47,877 nucleotides of DNA from Smittium culicis (GCA_001970855.1 LSSN01002864.1:1-47877), one strand, 5' to 3'; numbered from the stretch's first letter, positions 1 through 12,979 are shown. A program made the numbers and translations. Notes: generated from the letters alone by a model not told the origin.

Positions 1-211
1 GAGTAAGCTCATTTAACGAATGAGTGTGCATTTTCACAAATAAAAGTTGTTAGGCTAATTTTTTTTTTCCTTGAGTCGAAATAGGCTTATCATATATAGT
101 GACTTTATATTCGAGATATCTAATTCTAGTTTAGTTATTGGCTAGCTACATTATATCAAGTTACAACAGTAATAAACTCGCCAATTTAATTACTCTCTGA
201 TTGACTGCGCT

Positions 212-407
212 TTAGCTCCTTCCCGTTCAGCACTCTGGAAAAAAAACAAATATATTGATTCGTTTATGATTTATCGCAATTTCAATACTTGCTGCTATTC
301 TACAGCTAGTCATATTTTTATGAATCTCGGAATTAAAGTTTAATTTTCCAGTACAGCTAACTATTTTCGGTATACCAGAAACTGTCTAACGTCCGGTAAA
401 GGGTTAA
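212..407 (+). mobile_element. piggyBac-like MITE, copy A
   Basis: About 196 bases. The right end reads GGTAAAGGG-TTAA, and the decayed left end reads TTAG-CTCCTTCCCGTTCAG. The interior has the family hallmarks: an ATTGATTCGTTTATGATTTA block about 45 bases in, then CTCGGAATTAAAG. Matching blocks recur at the same spacing in the copies at 1794, 9827, 24101 and 31551. It has no coding capacity, so it is classed as a non-autonomous element. Confidence 0.6.
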
Positions 408-1793
408 ATAGCGCCATTTAACTATTCCAAGAACGGTACACTGGTTTTTCTCTACCAAATATAGCAAACAGCGTTTAGTGAAATTAATATAATTCCGTGA
501 GTCATATAACTATTTGCATAATGTATAATAGCAGCAAGTAATAAAATTAAGTATAAATAATCAACTAATCAACCGGTTTAACTTTTTATAAAGCGCTGAA
601 TAGGAAAGGATCAATTGAGCTGTCATAAACTTCAAATCTACCCTCCTCCTCAGCCCAATAAAATGCCAAAAATATGCTTTTAATAATAAGTGTAACTAAT
701 AATTACTTGATGTTGCATATCCGTTCGCTCTGGAAATAAATTCCTCGTATATTAACCTTCCATATGATAAAAACAATATTAAATAATCATCACCAATATA
801 AGTTAAAACATTTATCAGCCTAATATAAAAATATCTGATGAAAAAAACGAAATTAAATCCTCATTTATTCAAAATAAGTTAAAGTATCAAGTAATAGCAA
901 TAATAAAATATTTTGTTCTTTTCAGGAAAAAGTATCTAATAAAAAATCTTTTGATTCACTGGTATTTTTTATATTTATATTTTAAATTTTTACAAATTTT
1001 ATAAATTCAATGATTTAAATAACACTGTAAATATTTTTCTGGTCATGGTAAATTTCAAAAATTGCCCTGCTGAACTTTATTGTGAATATGAGATTTGTTG
1101 TGTAACTAGACCCGAAAATTTTTTTTCTTAATCCCCTTTTCCAATCATTTATCTATTGGCTCCAAAATATCTGCTATATTATTAAAACTATTTAAATATG
1201 GTAAAATTATTCTGGGCTTCTGAACCTTTATTATTCAACTCTCCAGAGTTAATAATTCCTCAAGTTTTTTTTTGTAAAGTTCTAAATAAAAATATTATCA
1301 AACAAAATATCAGATTCTACTAGTATAGTTTTTTTTTGGTTTCATCATAATAAACTAGCCAACTAAAACCCTTTGTTTTATCACCTTGACTTTTTTTTTA
1401 TAAAATTTTCAGAAGAAACATCTTTTTCTTACATAAAAAGTTCATTATATTATCATTTAATTAATAAGGCTCTGGAAAAAAAACTCAATTGTAAACCTCC
1501 ATTATTAAAAATATTAAATTAAATTTGATTGTTAATTTGTTTGTTTGTATTACTTTAATTACATACAATTAGATAATAAAATTGTATTTTATCATCTCGT
1601 TTAAATATAAATTTTTGCCATTTTAGAACTCGCTAAATCTCTGTTCAATTTAACCTTTTTAAATCCAAATATTTTAATTTAATCGATACTATTATATTAA
1701 CCTTTATTTACTTCCTGTAATAACTTTATTAAAAAAAGACTGGGTTTATATTTCTAGTGTTTTTGATTCAAAACAAATTCCATCTACTTATTA

Positions 1794-1988
1794 TTATCAC
1801 TTTCCTATCCAAAAATATTTTAAAAAATTAATTAATTAATTCGCTTATGATTTATAATTTAAACTTTTATTTATTGATATTCTATAATATACCGATTATT
1901 GATTTATTCTTGGGATTAATGTATTTTATTTGAACAGGTTATTAATTTTGGTAGATCAAAAATACTCTACCGTCCAGGAAAGTGTTAA
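1794..1988 (+). mobile_element. piggyBac-like MITE, copy E
   Basis: About 195 bases. The decayed left end reads TTAT-CACTTTCCTATCC. The interior has TAATTCGCTTATGATTTATAA. The right part reads GGTAGATCAAAAATACTCT, then ACCGTCCAGGAAAGTG-TTAA. It has the same order and spacing of blocks as the other family members. Confidence 0.6.
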
Positions 1989-2632
1989 CAGAATTGCTTG
2001 GTAAAATGAAAAAAATACTCGCATTAAAAAAATCTTTTTTAAATTTATAAATCTTTTTATAAAAATAAATAATCAATCCATGAATTAGCTAAATCTTTTT
2101 TTTTTACTAAACAAAAATTTTCTAATAAAAATTATCGCCATTTTAAAATCAATATACATATATATATTAGTCCAAAGATTGTACAAGCTGATAAAAAATA
2201 TTTAAATCTTATGGTTTAATGATTTTAGCAACAATCTACTTTTCTATTAAGGATCCTTGAGATTCTAAAATAAGTACGCCTTTTTTAGCCCCCTTTTTCT
2301 TTCCAAAAATATATATTTTCGGAAAAAGGATTCAATAATTAGTTATTTACATCTATTACTTTATACAATGAATGCAAAATATCCTAAATTAGATCTGTTT
2401 ATTAATTTTCGCTATATCTCTTAATTTTTTATTCTCCCAATTAGCTTATCACTTTCAAAAAAAAAAAAAAAGTTCCTTATCCCACCGGATCAAACTCTTT
2501 CCCAGTTTACTTATTTTTAAAAACTCTATCCTACTTTTTATTTATTTATTTTTTTTTATTGACCATAATCCAGTCATTTTTATTTCGCTAATCTAGATTT
2601 TTCAAACGCGCATTTTTGCTTCGTCCAATTAG

Positions 2633-2827
2633 AATTTTTCCTGGCAATGTAGGACTATAAAAAAAAAACTAAATGTGCAAAAGCTTTCAGCAATACAAAT
2701 ACAAGTTTTATCACAGGCATATTTCGGGCGCAAATACAAAAGTATACACAAATCTAAGCCATCGAAAGTTTTATATGGTCCCGGAACATTTATCCAACCC
2801 CAAGTTTTTTATTTTCTTAACATTTAG
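2633..2827 (+). pseudogene. Weak protein-like patch
   Basis: A locally GC-raised segment stays open for about 64 codons from just after a TAG at 2630 to a TAG at 2825-2827. The most protein-like part contains the residues AYFGRKYKSIHKSKPSKVLY followed by GPGTFI. A second frame is also open over much of the same bases, which weakens the case. No start codon is obvious. I do not recognise a family. A retroelement or gene relic is the best guess, at low confidence. Confidence 0.22.
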
Positions 2828-3437
2828 AATTTAATATTACAATATTCTGGCCTAAAATCTAATTTTTTTTATTACAATTCAAGTCTTTGTAGCTGTAAAG
2901 TCATTTATTTTGGAAAAAAATTCAGGGTTATGAATTTTTGATGAAACAGTCTAACTTCATCTAACAAATCGATGCTTTTGTGATACTAAAATTGGAATTG
3001 GAAATTTTCTCTTATCTAAAATGGTCATTATGATGAACATCCTTTGGTAAATGACGCTTTGCCTTGAATTAGACAACGTTTAATAGAAAAAAACAACTAT
3101 TAAATTATTAAAATAATCCAGAAAAAGTAAAATATATACTTATAAAAAAGATTAACTCGCTTCTTCTGTGAGATTCGGTTATCTCGCGGGAATTATTTAT
3201 TGCATTCTATTGTCTTTAGTATTAATTAGTTAATTGATTTTATAAATTTTGACTGCAAAAAATATAATTTTGAAAAAACCTTAATGCTATAAAATAAAAA
3301 TAAGCTCATCAAGTATTTTTTCCTTATTTTTGATACATCATATCTACTCGAATATTGAATTTTTTTTCAATTAAAATTTTTATATCTATCGCCTTTTACC
3401 TTTGGTTTCAAATCTTAATATAAAATAATATAATAAA

Positions 3438-3674
3438 CTATCTAATATAGATACTTATTATATGTGCTTGAGGTTTTGGTACTAACTTTAATGAGTTAAT
3501 ATCTGATTTTTTCTGGCCTTTGCATTGCTCAGAATTTGATATATTAAAACTAAAAATAAAATTATCATTGGCTAAAAAATGAGTTGGTGTTTTTCTAACT
3601 TCATTTGAATTATTCACAAACTTCGTTGTGAATTTGATACTATCTTTACTTGAACTATTAGGTAGCTCTTGCAT
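3438..3674 (-). CDS. Small hypothetical ORF (78 aa), doubtful
   Basis: A 78-codon frame that is hydrophilic and rich in Ser, Asn and Lys, with a segment SEQCKGQKKSDINSLKLVPK near the C-terminus. Base composition is somewhat richer in G+C than the surrounding desert, which is the only reason to keep it. No domain, signal peptide or membrane segment is seen, and there is no neighbour within 9 kb. It could be an orphan gene, an exon relic or chance. Confidence 0.2.
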   Translation of the reverse strand: MQELPNSSSKDSIKFTTKFVNNSNEVRKTPTHFLANDNFIFSFNISNSEQCKGQKKSDINSLKLVPKPQAHIISIYIR

Positions 3675-6600
3675 AAAAAAATTTTCTCTGGCTTAAGCCA
3701 TTGAACCAAGCTGACTAATATACTCTTAAAATATATAATAAAATTGATTTAAAATATAATATTAAAAGGATAAAATATTTATAATTATTCTAGGTTTAAA
3801 TTTTAAAATCAGAAAAAGCCCTTCAATCAAAATGATATTTAAAAGGGACAATAAAAAACCTTTATTATATGTAAATCAAAAATGTGCTTAAATATATCTG
3901 AAAAGAATATCGAATTATTTCTCCAAAATTTTTTTGATTGATTTTATTTGTTTTTGAGAATAATTACTGCTAAATATATCTATCTGAAAATATCAAATAG
4001 AATTGCATTTTAAAAAATAGAAACTTTTTTTAAGAATTTACAATATCAAATTTCCAAGATAATATGTTCATTATCAAAATAAATCACTGTGAATTTTTTG
4101 AAACTAAATATTATTAATTTATTTTAACATTAATTTTAATAACGACTATTTCATAAATTATATCATTCCGAGTATAATTCTAAACGATATTTATTATAAA
4201 TTTTACCAAAATTTTGAGATTATGATCAATTTTTGCTGCACAAATTTATTTCTTCCATAACAAAAAAACACTTTAATATAATCCTTTCAAGAAAAAATTT
4301 TTAAAGCTAACCTAGAATTAATAATAAAATTTATACCATTATTTTCATCAATCTATGCTATTAATCGATTTAAATAACTAGCAGATATAATTAACGGAGT
4401 ATATCTCTGAATATTCCAGCAGGAGTGACTAAATTTTTCATAAAAATTATTGATTTGTATTATACATGACATTTTACTATATCCAATAAGTCATTTTAAT
4501 AAAAATATAAAGAATTTTAAGTATTTATTATATCTTATAGATTGGCGCAAACTATAAATTATAAACCGAGGCACACTTCACAAAGTTTAGTCAAATAAAA
4601 TTTCTTTTTATGAAAAAAAAAGCATTAAGAGTTACTTATCTTTATAGGTACAAATGCAATTTTTATAAACCGAATATATCTATAAATATTGATCTTCAAA
4701 TTTAATTGATTGATTTTTTCCTTGGAGTACGAAATTTACAAAAAGAGAGCTTTTAGACAATTTTTTTGGTAAAATATTCTTAGTGCATAAAAAGATCCCT
4801 GTTTTAAAACCATTTAGAAACTAAGGCGATGCCTTTTTAGTTTATATATCCTTAAATAAAAATATTTTACTATATGACCCGATATAATTATATTTATAGT
4901 ATATTCCACTAAGGTTTTCAATAGAATATATAAATTAATTGTTCTTGATATTATTAGAATAATTTATCTCTGATAACTATTAAAATATAACAAATAATTA
5001 AACGAATTATTCTACCCAAAATTCAAAAAATTCACAGTATATCGATTTAAATATTATTTATTTTGGAACCAAATTAGACTCCATGGCTCATTTATTGGAT
5101 TTTTGACTATTATTAAAGTTAAAATTATATAATAAATACAATTTCTAATATTATTATTGAATTTTTAACAAATCAATAAATAATTAATAATTATCTAGTT
5201 GTTTTTATCAATTTAGGGAAATTTTTTACCTTAAAAGAAAATTGTTTTTTATTTTCTATTAACTTATTTATTTTATCTGCAATATTGGGTTCAAACCATT
5301 TTAGTGTGATTTATAATTAGTTTAATCGATGTTAAACACACATTAAAGATATTATATTTTTTTCATTTATTTTATCCCGATTTATTTTCTTATTTTTTTA
5401 AATATATAATCAATACACTATTTTAAATGCATATATCCTTCAAATAATCATATTACGACTTATTCTTCGAAATTTAATTTTATTTAGCTTCAATTATTAT
5501 CGCATTCTTTTTCCTATATTTAAAGACCATTATAATATTTACGAGTTAATTTTTCAAAAAAAAAAAAAATTATATTGAATGATTTTAAAATAGCATTAAT
5601 TTTATATTATAATAATTGTATTAGGAATGTTCATATTTCATTATAGAAATCTGTGTGAAATATAAAATTTTTAAATAATAGATGTTAAATATGTTATTTT
5701 ATTTTTTGATTAAATATTAAAGCGTGGAATTTATATAAAATTTATTAAGACACAGTTCTTAAAATCATAAAAGTTAGTATATATTTTTAATGATATTTGA
5801 ATTTTAATTAAATGAATTAATGCTAACTAAATAGTTTCTATTTTAATAAATTTATTGTGTAAATCGCTAAATTATATAGTTAAAAATAAGAAGCTACTTA
5901 TTATGAAATAACTATGATTATTAATATAAAATTAACTGATAATTTATTTTTTAGCATTTTCTAAAATTTATTTTAAATCAAGAATTTTTTAATTTCTCTA
6001 ATCTAAAATTCTTATTTTAAAAAATAAATTCAGCGCCACTTTTGCATCTTATTAATACAAATAAACTAGAAAAATTATATCTTAATCGATTGGCTTATGA
6101 ATATTTATATGTATGGATTCTCAATTTTTTACAAAATTTAATTAAATAAACTAAACTTATATCTATGCTAACATAATTTTATAGCTTTATTTTATTATAT
6201 AAGATTTAGCTCGGTTTATATTAGATATTTCTAAAAAATTGAAATAAGCAACGTATTTATTATAAATATAAAAAATTATTTATCGCTTATACAAAATTTT
6301 TATACTATATTTGAAAAATTAACAATAGAATAAAACTACAGTAAATATTACTCAACCTAGCTAAATATAAATATTACTCGGAGAAGCGTAATTTATAAGT
6401 TATTTGTATGAATATAAATATGAATACGAGTTAAATAAAGTTTTATTCACGTCGAATCTAAAATAAGTAAGGATCATATTATAAAAATATCCCTATAATC
6501 AAAAATTAATGCTTGATTCAAAAAAATAAATTAAGAAATTCCGGAATGCTTTTATTATTTTATTTGTCAAAAATAAAGATTTTATAATTTATAGTTGTAT

Positions 6601-8701
6601 ATTTGTAAAATTAATCTAAAATTTCCAAACTTTCCAATATATAGTTTATTGAAATGATTTAAATTTATAAATATAAAAGTGCTTGAGCTTAAATTAAATT
6701 CTATATTATCGAGAATAATAAAATTTACGCAAAAATAGCGATTTGAAATTTTTTTTGAAAACTGCTAGGAGTTTTTTTATAACGAAAAAAATTCTAAGAA
6801 TTGATTTTTATATAATTCTACAGCCCAATAATATTCATAATTGGATGACATATCGAATATTCACATTTTTAAAATAAAATTATACGTCTTCTATGATAAT
6901 GAATTCTAATATTATTCTAAAATATATACCCTTAATATAAAGATAAAGATTAAAATTAAAATTAATTATACTTGAGATTCTGAGTATAGAAAAAATTTAG
7001 TTCTAGCTTAAAAATATATATCATAACATAATAAGAGAATAATTTTTTATTTTCATATTTACCTTTTTCATTTGAAAGCGTTATTTGCAAAAATTAACAC
7101 AAAATTTTTTTAATGTGTAATAACTTGCGTTTTATTCAAATTCAATTCTCGATACAATTCTAAATTAAATTTAAACTTTTTTATAAGGATAACATAAATT
7201 ATTTTGAGAAAATACTTCGTGTATTTAAAAAAATATGGAACTTTTTTAGTTATATTTAATTGAAACTCATTTCAAATAGTATATAAAATTTTATAGGATT
7301 TAACTATTTTTTTGGTTTTAAATATACCCTAAAAAAGATAATTCATGCCATGATTAGGTATATTAAAGTATTTTTAATTGAAAATGATAATCTCACTAAT
7401 CTTTTTGTATTCAGCATTATAATTTGAAGAAATTATATATGAAATATTAATGAACTAAAATTATGTTTTGAGTTTATAATGAAATATAATTTATAATTGA
7501 AAGTATAATAATAGTTCATTCATAAGTTAAAAATAATTTTATTTTAAGAATTTTTCATTTGTGCTTAGCATTATTTGATTTAAATCATTATTCTAACATA
7601 AAATTAAATATTTCAATGATTATTTCTATGCTTTCAAAAGTATAAAAATTTTCGATTTCAGAGTCTAAATAACTAAAAATTATTAATTTTTGTAGTACAA
7701 TATGTGTATTTGAAATTTTTATTTTTAAAATTATAAAAGATATTTTTTTGGTCTTTTATTAGCAGTTATAGTATAAATCTATGATATAGTATATATTGAT
7801 AAACTAAAAAATTTGATAGCTAAAACATTATTTTATATTTAAAATTGAAAAAAATTTTAAAATTAAATTTATATAGTTATTAATTAACATTCAAATTATT
7901 ATATATTAGATTAAATTCGATTTTTAAATAATAACAACTAAAGTTTAAAAAATAATACAATTAGGATACTATTTATGTTATAATAATAATAAAATCAATA
8001 GGTTATTGAATTATAAAATATTTATTAATATTTTTAAATCATATATTAAAATTTTGAAATTAACTACGGAGATTATTTGAATAAACGTTCAATTGATATA
8101 AAATAGCTTATTTTCTTAAATTTTCTAAGAAATATCACAATTTAAATAATTTTATACTGATAAATTGTCATAAATTAAATATAATTAACATGACTATAAT
8201 GGTAAAAATATTTTTGCGGCTAAAATTTGTAATAAAAGAGAAATTTAAAGATCAATAATCGCATATGCACGAAATTAATAGTAAATGCGATTATATGTTT
8301 TTATGAATTTACTGAATAATTTAATTTAGATAAAGTCACATGCTGTATTAAATATTAATTGCTATGCTATTAATATCTAATTTTATTGTACGATTAAATC
8401 TTAAATTAGGAAAATTTTTATATAATAATTATATCCTTAAATTAAAATCATATATAAATAGCTCAAATAGATTAATAATCAGATCCAAAAAAATTTTATT
8501 AATCTATTACTTGATTTTTTCTCATTCAATTTTTATTTTTTGGTGCAATTTTAGGATTTATTTACAAAATTTTTTATTTCTATGAAAAAATATATTCTGT
8601 TCATTATTTTTTTTGTGGATCAAATATACCCTTTTATAAACAAATAACATATAATTAGGCGGTTTTAATATTAATGGCACTGAATACTAATCTGTGGAAT
8701 A

Positions 8702-8773
8702 TTAACCCTTTAAGTTCTGAAGTGTATTAAATATGCATTTGAAACTAGGAAAATTCAGGACTTAGAGGGTTAA
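8702..8773. mobile_element. 72-base minimal TTAA foldback element
   Basis: Two 20-base arms, TTAACCCTTTAAGTTCTGAA (8702-8721) and the reverse complement of TTAACCCTCTAAGTCCTGAA (8754-8773), match at 18 of 20 positions around a 32-base centre. The outer TTAA followed by CCCTTT or CCCTCT is the terminal signature shared with the ~195-base elements here. It is probably a miniature non-autonomous relative. Confidence 0.6.
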
Positions 8774-9677
8774 AAAATAATTATATTATTTAATACCTAT
8801 TTTATATCTTTCCTTGATCTTAGTTGGAAAAAACTTTTTTTATAAATTATCAAATTATTTATTTTTTTCCAAATACTTTTAAATTAGTTTTTCGTTAGGA
8901 ATAAAAGATTTTCAATGTTATTATCTCTTTATTATCATATATATAAATAATAAGTTCTCATTTTTTATGTATAAAACTAAAAATAAGGACTCAATTTATT
9001 TTTTTGGTTCATATAAGAATAATAATAAATAACATAAAAGGATTTCAAAATTATTTGATTAGTGCTATATACTGAAACTAAGTTTTAGGTGTTTTTGTGT
9101 TTTAAGAATTCAAAATTTTACTGGCCACCAAAAAATTTTTTTCTTTTAATATATATTTAATGTAAAATAAAAAATTTTAAGTATAGAAAAAATAACTTTT
9201 CTCTAAGAATAATATACCATTTATTATATAAAATCGTTTGTAATATCAACATATTTTAACTTCTTTATTCTTGTCAAAATGAAATTTACACTATACATAC
9301 TGGATGTTAATTTCTGATATATTATTAAGTTTATAATAATTTTTATCAAAATTACTGTTATTATTTAATAATAAAATTCAAATTGAATGTTTAAATATTT
9401 TATTATTACTTTGATATAACGATAGACGATGAGCCTCGCGTTTATAATTCTTTTTAAGAAAAAAAAATCAAATAATTTATGAATAAAATAAAATATAATT
9501 GAGATAATTATAATAGATAATTTACATTTTAATTCTATCAAAATATATATATATATTTTAAAGAAACAAGATAATTAGTGACGATTATTGGTTAAAAAGT
9601 CAAGATAAATTGAAAATAAATTAAAAATGAAAATAAATAATATATCAAAAGGCAGATTTTAGATAAAAATTTAAAAT

Positions 9678-9745
9678 GGAATATTCTTAGGAGAGAGGAA
9701 CTTTTTTTACTTGGGGTGTTATTTGTTAAAAATAATTAGCTAATT
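9678..9745 (+). mobile_element. Partial copy of inverted-repeat family Q
   Basis: The segment TGGAATATTCTTAGGAGAGA then GGAACTTTTTTTACTT closely resembles the end of the elements at 45871 (GGGAGATTCTTAGGAGAAGC then GGAACTTTTTTTCTTA). Similarity fades within about 70 bases and the opposite end is not recognisable. A TTAA-type element begins about 80 bases further on, at 9827. Confidence 0.45.
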
Positions 9746-9826
9746 TTATTAGCCAAAAATTTTAATAATTTGAAAATATTTTCTATTGAATTTTACCCAC
9801 AAATAAAATTTGAAAAGAAGGAAAAG

Positions 9827-10021
9827 TTAGCCCTTTCCTGTCTAACACCCTTTAAAAAAATAAATTTATTGATTCTTTTATGATTTATAAGCAAGTCTAT
9901 TATTTGTTGTTACTTTACAATATATGAATGTTTCTTAAAGTCTCGGAATTAAAGACATTTAATTATCATAATAGGCTATACTTAGAGGATCAAATTTAGT
10001 CTGCTGTCTGTAAAGAGTTAA
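9827..10021 (+). mobile_element. piggyBac-like MITE, copy B
   Basis: About 195 bases. The left end is TTAG-CCCTTTCCTGTCTAAC and the right end is TGTCTGTAAAGAG-TTAA. The interior carries the shared TTTATTGATTCTTTTATGAT block, AGTCTCGGAATTAAAG, and a GGATCAAATTTAGTCTGC block near the right end. It is one of the better preserved copies. Confidence 0.65.
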
Positions 10022-10626
10022 ATAGAAAAGATTCAACCCCTCAAAAGAATATTTATATTATGCGAGATTATTAATGAAGAAAGATTTATGTTGTAGCTTA
10101 ATATTATTTGATAAATTAAAATAACGTTATTACTATTGTCGTAATGAGTTTAATGTTATTTCTCTATCTATTTGGGAGATTCTAATCGAAGAAAGTAATT
10201 TTTTGTAGTTGTTAATTATTAGAATAATTATTTTAAAGTTATAATTATTATTTGCGGAATTGGTTAAGCATTTCCATTTTCCATTTGGTTTTTAAAGTAT
10301 TCTTTGCTAAAAAAATTTTTTTATTTATTGGATAATAATTAAATATGAAATTTCATCAAATGTAACTCTTTATACTTAAAAGCGCTCTCTTAGTAAAGAA
10401 CCCCCCCATTTATTTAATTTTGATAGCGATAACTGCTAATATAAATATAATATTCTATTTATTGAAAAAAATTGAATATGTAATTTTATACCCTGAAACT
10501 GTTAATCCCTAAAATTCACTCTGAGTAAAAAATTATGCATACTATATAGTATATCAAACAAAAAACATGAGCTTAGAATTTTATGATGAATTTAAGTTTT
10601 ATCTTTATTTTTATTCAGCATGTTTA

Positions 10627-10775
10627 TTATCCTTTTCTAGGGTCAAATATCTAAGAACGAGATAAAATATACAATATTCAACAGAATATTGACACTGGTT
10701 TTTTATTTATTTATAGAAATTGTATTAACTGATCTCAGTAGCTCAAAAATAGACATGCGCATCAGAAATGATTAA
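10627..10775 (+). mobile_element. Shortened TTAA-type element (subfamily 2)
   Basis: About 149 bases. The left end TTAT-CCTTTTCTAGGGTCAA matches the left end of the copies at 11251 and 12025. The right part has GTAGCTCAAAAATAG and finishes with GAAATGA-TTAA. The missing ~45 bases suggest an internal deletion. Ends are approximate. Confidence 0.35.
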
Positions 10776-11250
10776 AATCTAACAAAACATGCTGACAAAA
10801 TGCTAGTATACCTTGAAAAAAAAAAGTTTAAAAATTGCAGGTTATATATTTTTAAAAGCTTATTTAATCAAAACAATATTTTTATTAAAATTTTTTCTCT
10901 CGTTTTTGTGGGTTGTTATTTGAAAATCAGTTAAAAAATATCAAGCGTAATCAGGATTAAGCGAATTAGATGCTGGGTCGATTTTTTTAATCTTTGATGA
11001 ATTATTAAAGAAAGAATAACTTTATAGTATTTGGAGTAATAGTGCATTAGATTTCATGATGCTCGTATATCCAAGAATTTTTTTTTTTAATATTATTTGG
11101 AAAATAAATACATAGAAAAGTGATATTTCACTTTATTAAAACGATCTGATTATTAATTTTAAACCCCTAATCCAAAAACATCAAACAGCAAAAAAGTACT
11201 CTATTAATTCAGAATTCACCATTTACGCTTTGAAAAACTATAAATTTTAT

Positions 11251-11446
11251 TTATCCCTTTCCGAGGCCAACGTTCTTAAACTATAATAATAATCATAATT
11301 GGATTTACAAATTAATGTTATTATTTATTGGGTACAATGAAAAAATATCCAATAAATAAAAAAATTTTACATTTCTTAATCAGCTTGTCATTTTGTTGGA
11401 TAATTTTTTTAGCTCAAAAAAAGTCAACCGCCCCTGAAAGAGTTGT
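11251..11446 (+). mobile_element. TTAA-type MITE, subfamily 2, copy 1
   Basis: About 196 bases. It starts TTAT-CCCTTTCCGAGGCCAAC and ends CCCCTGAAAGAG-TTGT. The interior has TAATTGGAT, TTATTGGGTACAATGAAAAA and AGCTCAAAAAAAGTCAACCG. A near-equal copy lies 0.6 kb downstream at 12025. Terminal bases and length match the ~195-base family, but the middle differs, so it is treated as a subfamily. Confidence 0.6.
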
Positions 11447-11857
11447 ATTATAATAGGAAATAAATTAAATCCCTAAAATATGAGTATATATTTCTAAAGC
11501 TCATAATGAATTAATGTAGTTTAATTAATTTTCATATGAAAAAGTTTAAACCATTTTTTTCATTGAAGAAATTAAAATAATCGTAGATTAAAATCATTTA
11601 TAGACTATTTTCTTATGTATAAGCTTAACAGAGTATATTCTGTTATCCGAACTTTTTTTGGGCTTAGAATTAAATATGTTAATTATGTTTAAAAAATGAT
11701 ATCAAGAGCATGTAAGCAAGAATATCATTTAGCTTCAAAGTTATAAATATAAATATGGAGGTATAGTTGCTAGTTTTAAAAATAATAAATTTTTAACAAA
11801 GCCACTTGAAAGTGGCAAAAAAAAAAGCTATAAAGTACAATATTTACTCAAAAATAA

Positions 11858-11980
11858 AATCAATTTTCTGGTCATGATGCATTCGCGGGACATTTAGGTA
11901 TACCCCTTGCAAGACTATTACACTTAAGATCTATTAAAAATAATAATAGGATAAATCAAATAATAAGCACTATTTATTGA
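11858..11980 (+). pseudogene. Ty3/gypsy integrase scrap
   Basis: A 40-codon open stretch between a TAA (11855) and a TGA (11978) contains GHDAFAGHLGIPLARLLHLR. The H-D-x-x-x-A-G-H-x-G pattern is the histidine half of the zinc-binding region at the N-terminus of Ty3/gypsy retrotransposon integrases. No reverse transcriptase or catalytic core is visible nearby, so this is a relic. It is short enough that a profile search is needed. Confidence 0.45.
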
Positions 11981-12024
11981 GCGCATTATATCTAATATCC
12001 AATGATATTTTGTTTTTATATATT

Positions 12025-12222
12025 CAAACCCTTTCCAGGGTCAACAATCTTAAACTTTTTTAAAAATTATAATTGGATATGCTAAATAAAAGTCTTTAGT
12101 TATTGGATACATTGAAATAAATACCCAGTATAATATTAAAATTTTATGCTAATTTATCAGTTTTTCATTTGGTTGGGCGTTTTTGGTAGTTCAAAAAATG
12201 CCAACCTCCTTGAAAGAGTCGA
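12025..12222 (+). mobile_element. TTAA-type MITE, subfamily 2, copy 2
   Basis: About 198 bases. The decayed left end reads CAAA-CCCTTTCCAGGGTCAAC and the right end reads CCTCCTTGAAAGAG-TCGA. The interior shares ATAATTGGAT, GTTATTGGATACATTGAAA and TCAAAAAATGCCAACC with the copy at 11251. Confidence 0.6.
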
Positions 12223-12971
12223 CAAGAACATAATAAGCGTCAGTCCACATTTATAAATAATAAGCTGACTATTTGTAATTATGTAATATGTATGGATATC
12301 TTTTTATTTATACAAAATAAAAACCTCCATTATTAAAGCAAATCCTGTCTTGTGATGTTTAAAATTAGTTACTATGCGAGCTGGATAAACTACAAAGCTG
12401 TGTTGAATTGTAATAAAAATATCTAATTCTTTCATTTTGGGCGAAGCTTAGTCAATTGCCATAAATATTTGGATTTTACTGCATTTTGAGTGAAAAAAAC
12501 TCGAGCTTTGTTTATGCGGATTAACTAATAAAAAATAATCATCAAGACTGAAACTGAATGGTATAACAATAAGAGCTTTTGTCATTCAAGATAGCTTTAA
12601 TTTTTGCACGATTCGCCTCAAATGCTAAAAAAAAAGCCACGTAAAAAAATGTTGATAATTATTAAATCAGGCAAATAAAAGTATGCATTTTTTTTAGCTC
12701 TTCATATCCTTGCAAATCGATAAATAAAAGCACAGGAACTTATTAGATGGCTTCCTCTTCAGGAACCAAAAAAAAAAAAAAAACCTTATTACAAGCAATA
12801 CATTGCAAATATTAATTCCGTTTTTATTTTATAAAGATCAAATTAGGACACTTTCAAGAATCGCCGATATCCCTTTTTGAAACTAAAAAATTCATTTAAA
12901 CTTTTACGCTTTGAATATATAGGGCATTAAAAAATATTAATTAAATCACAACGCTTTAGTATTCATGTCTC

Positions 12972-12979
12972 TATAAATA
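12972..12979 (+). promoter_or_regulatory. Possible TATA box of acyl-CoA synthetase gene
   Basis: TATAAATA lies 85 bases before the start codon at 13057, with a pyrimidine-rich tract and an A-rich leader between them. The placement is plausible for a fungal promoter, but such strings are common in this AT-rich background. Confidence 0.25.

Noticed and set aside
8364..8585. 73-codon plus-strand frame
   Set aside because: Composed almost entirely of Ile, Leu, Lys, Asn, Phe and Tyr codons, with base composition like the surrounding desert. It is a chance frame.
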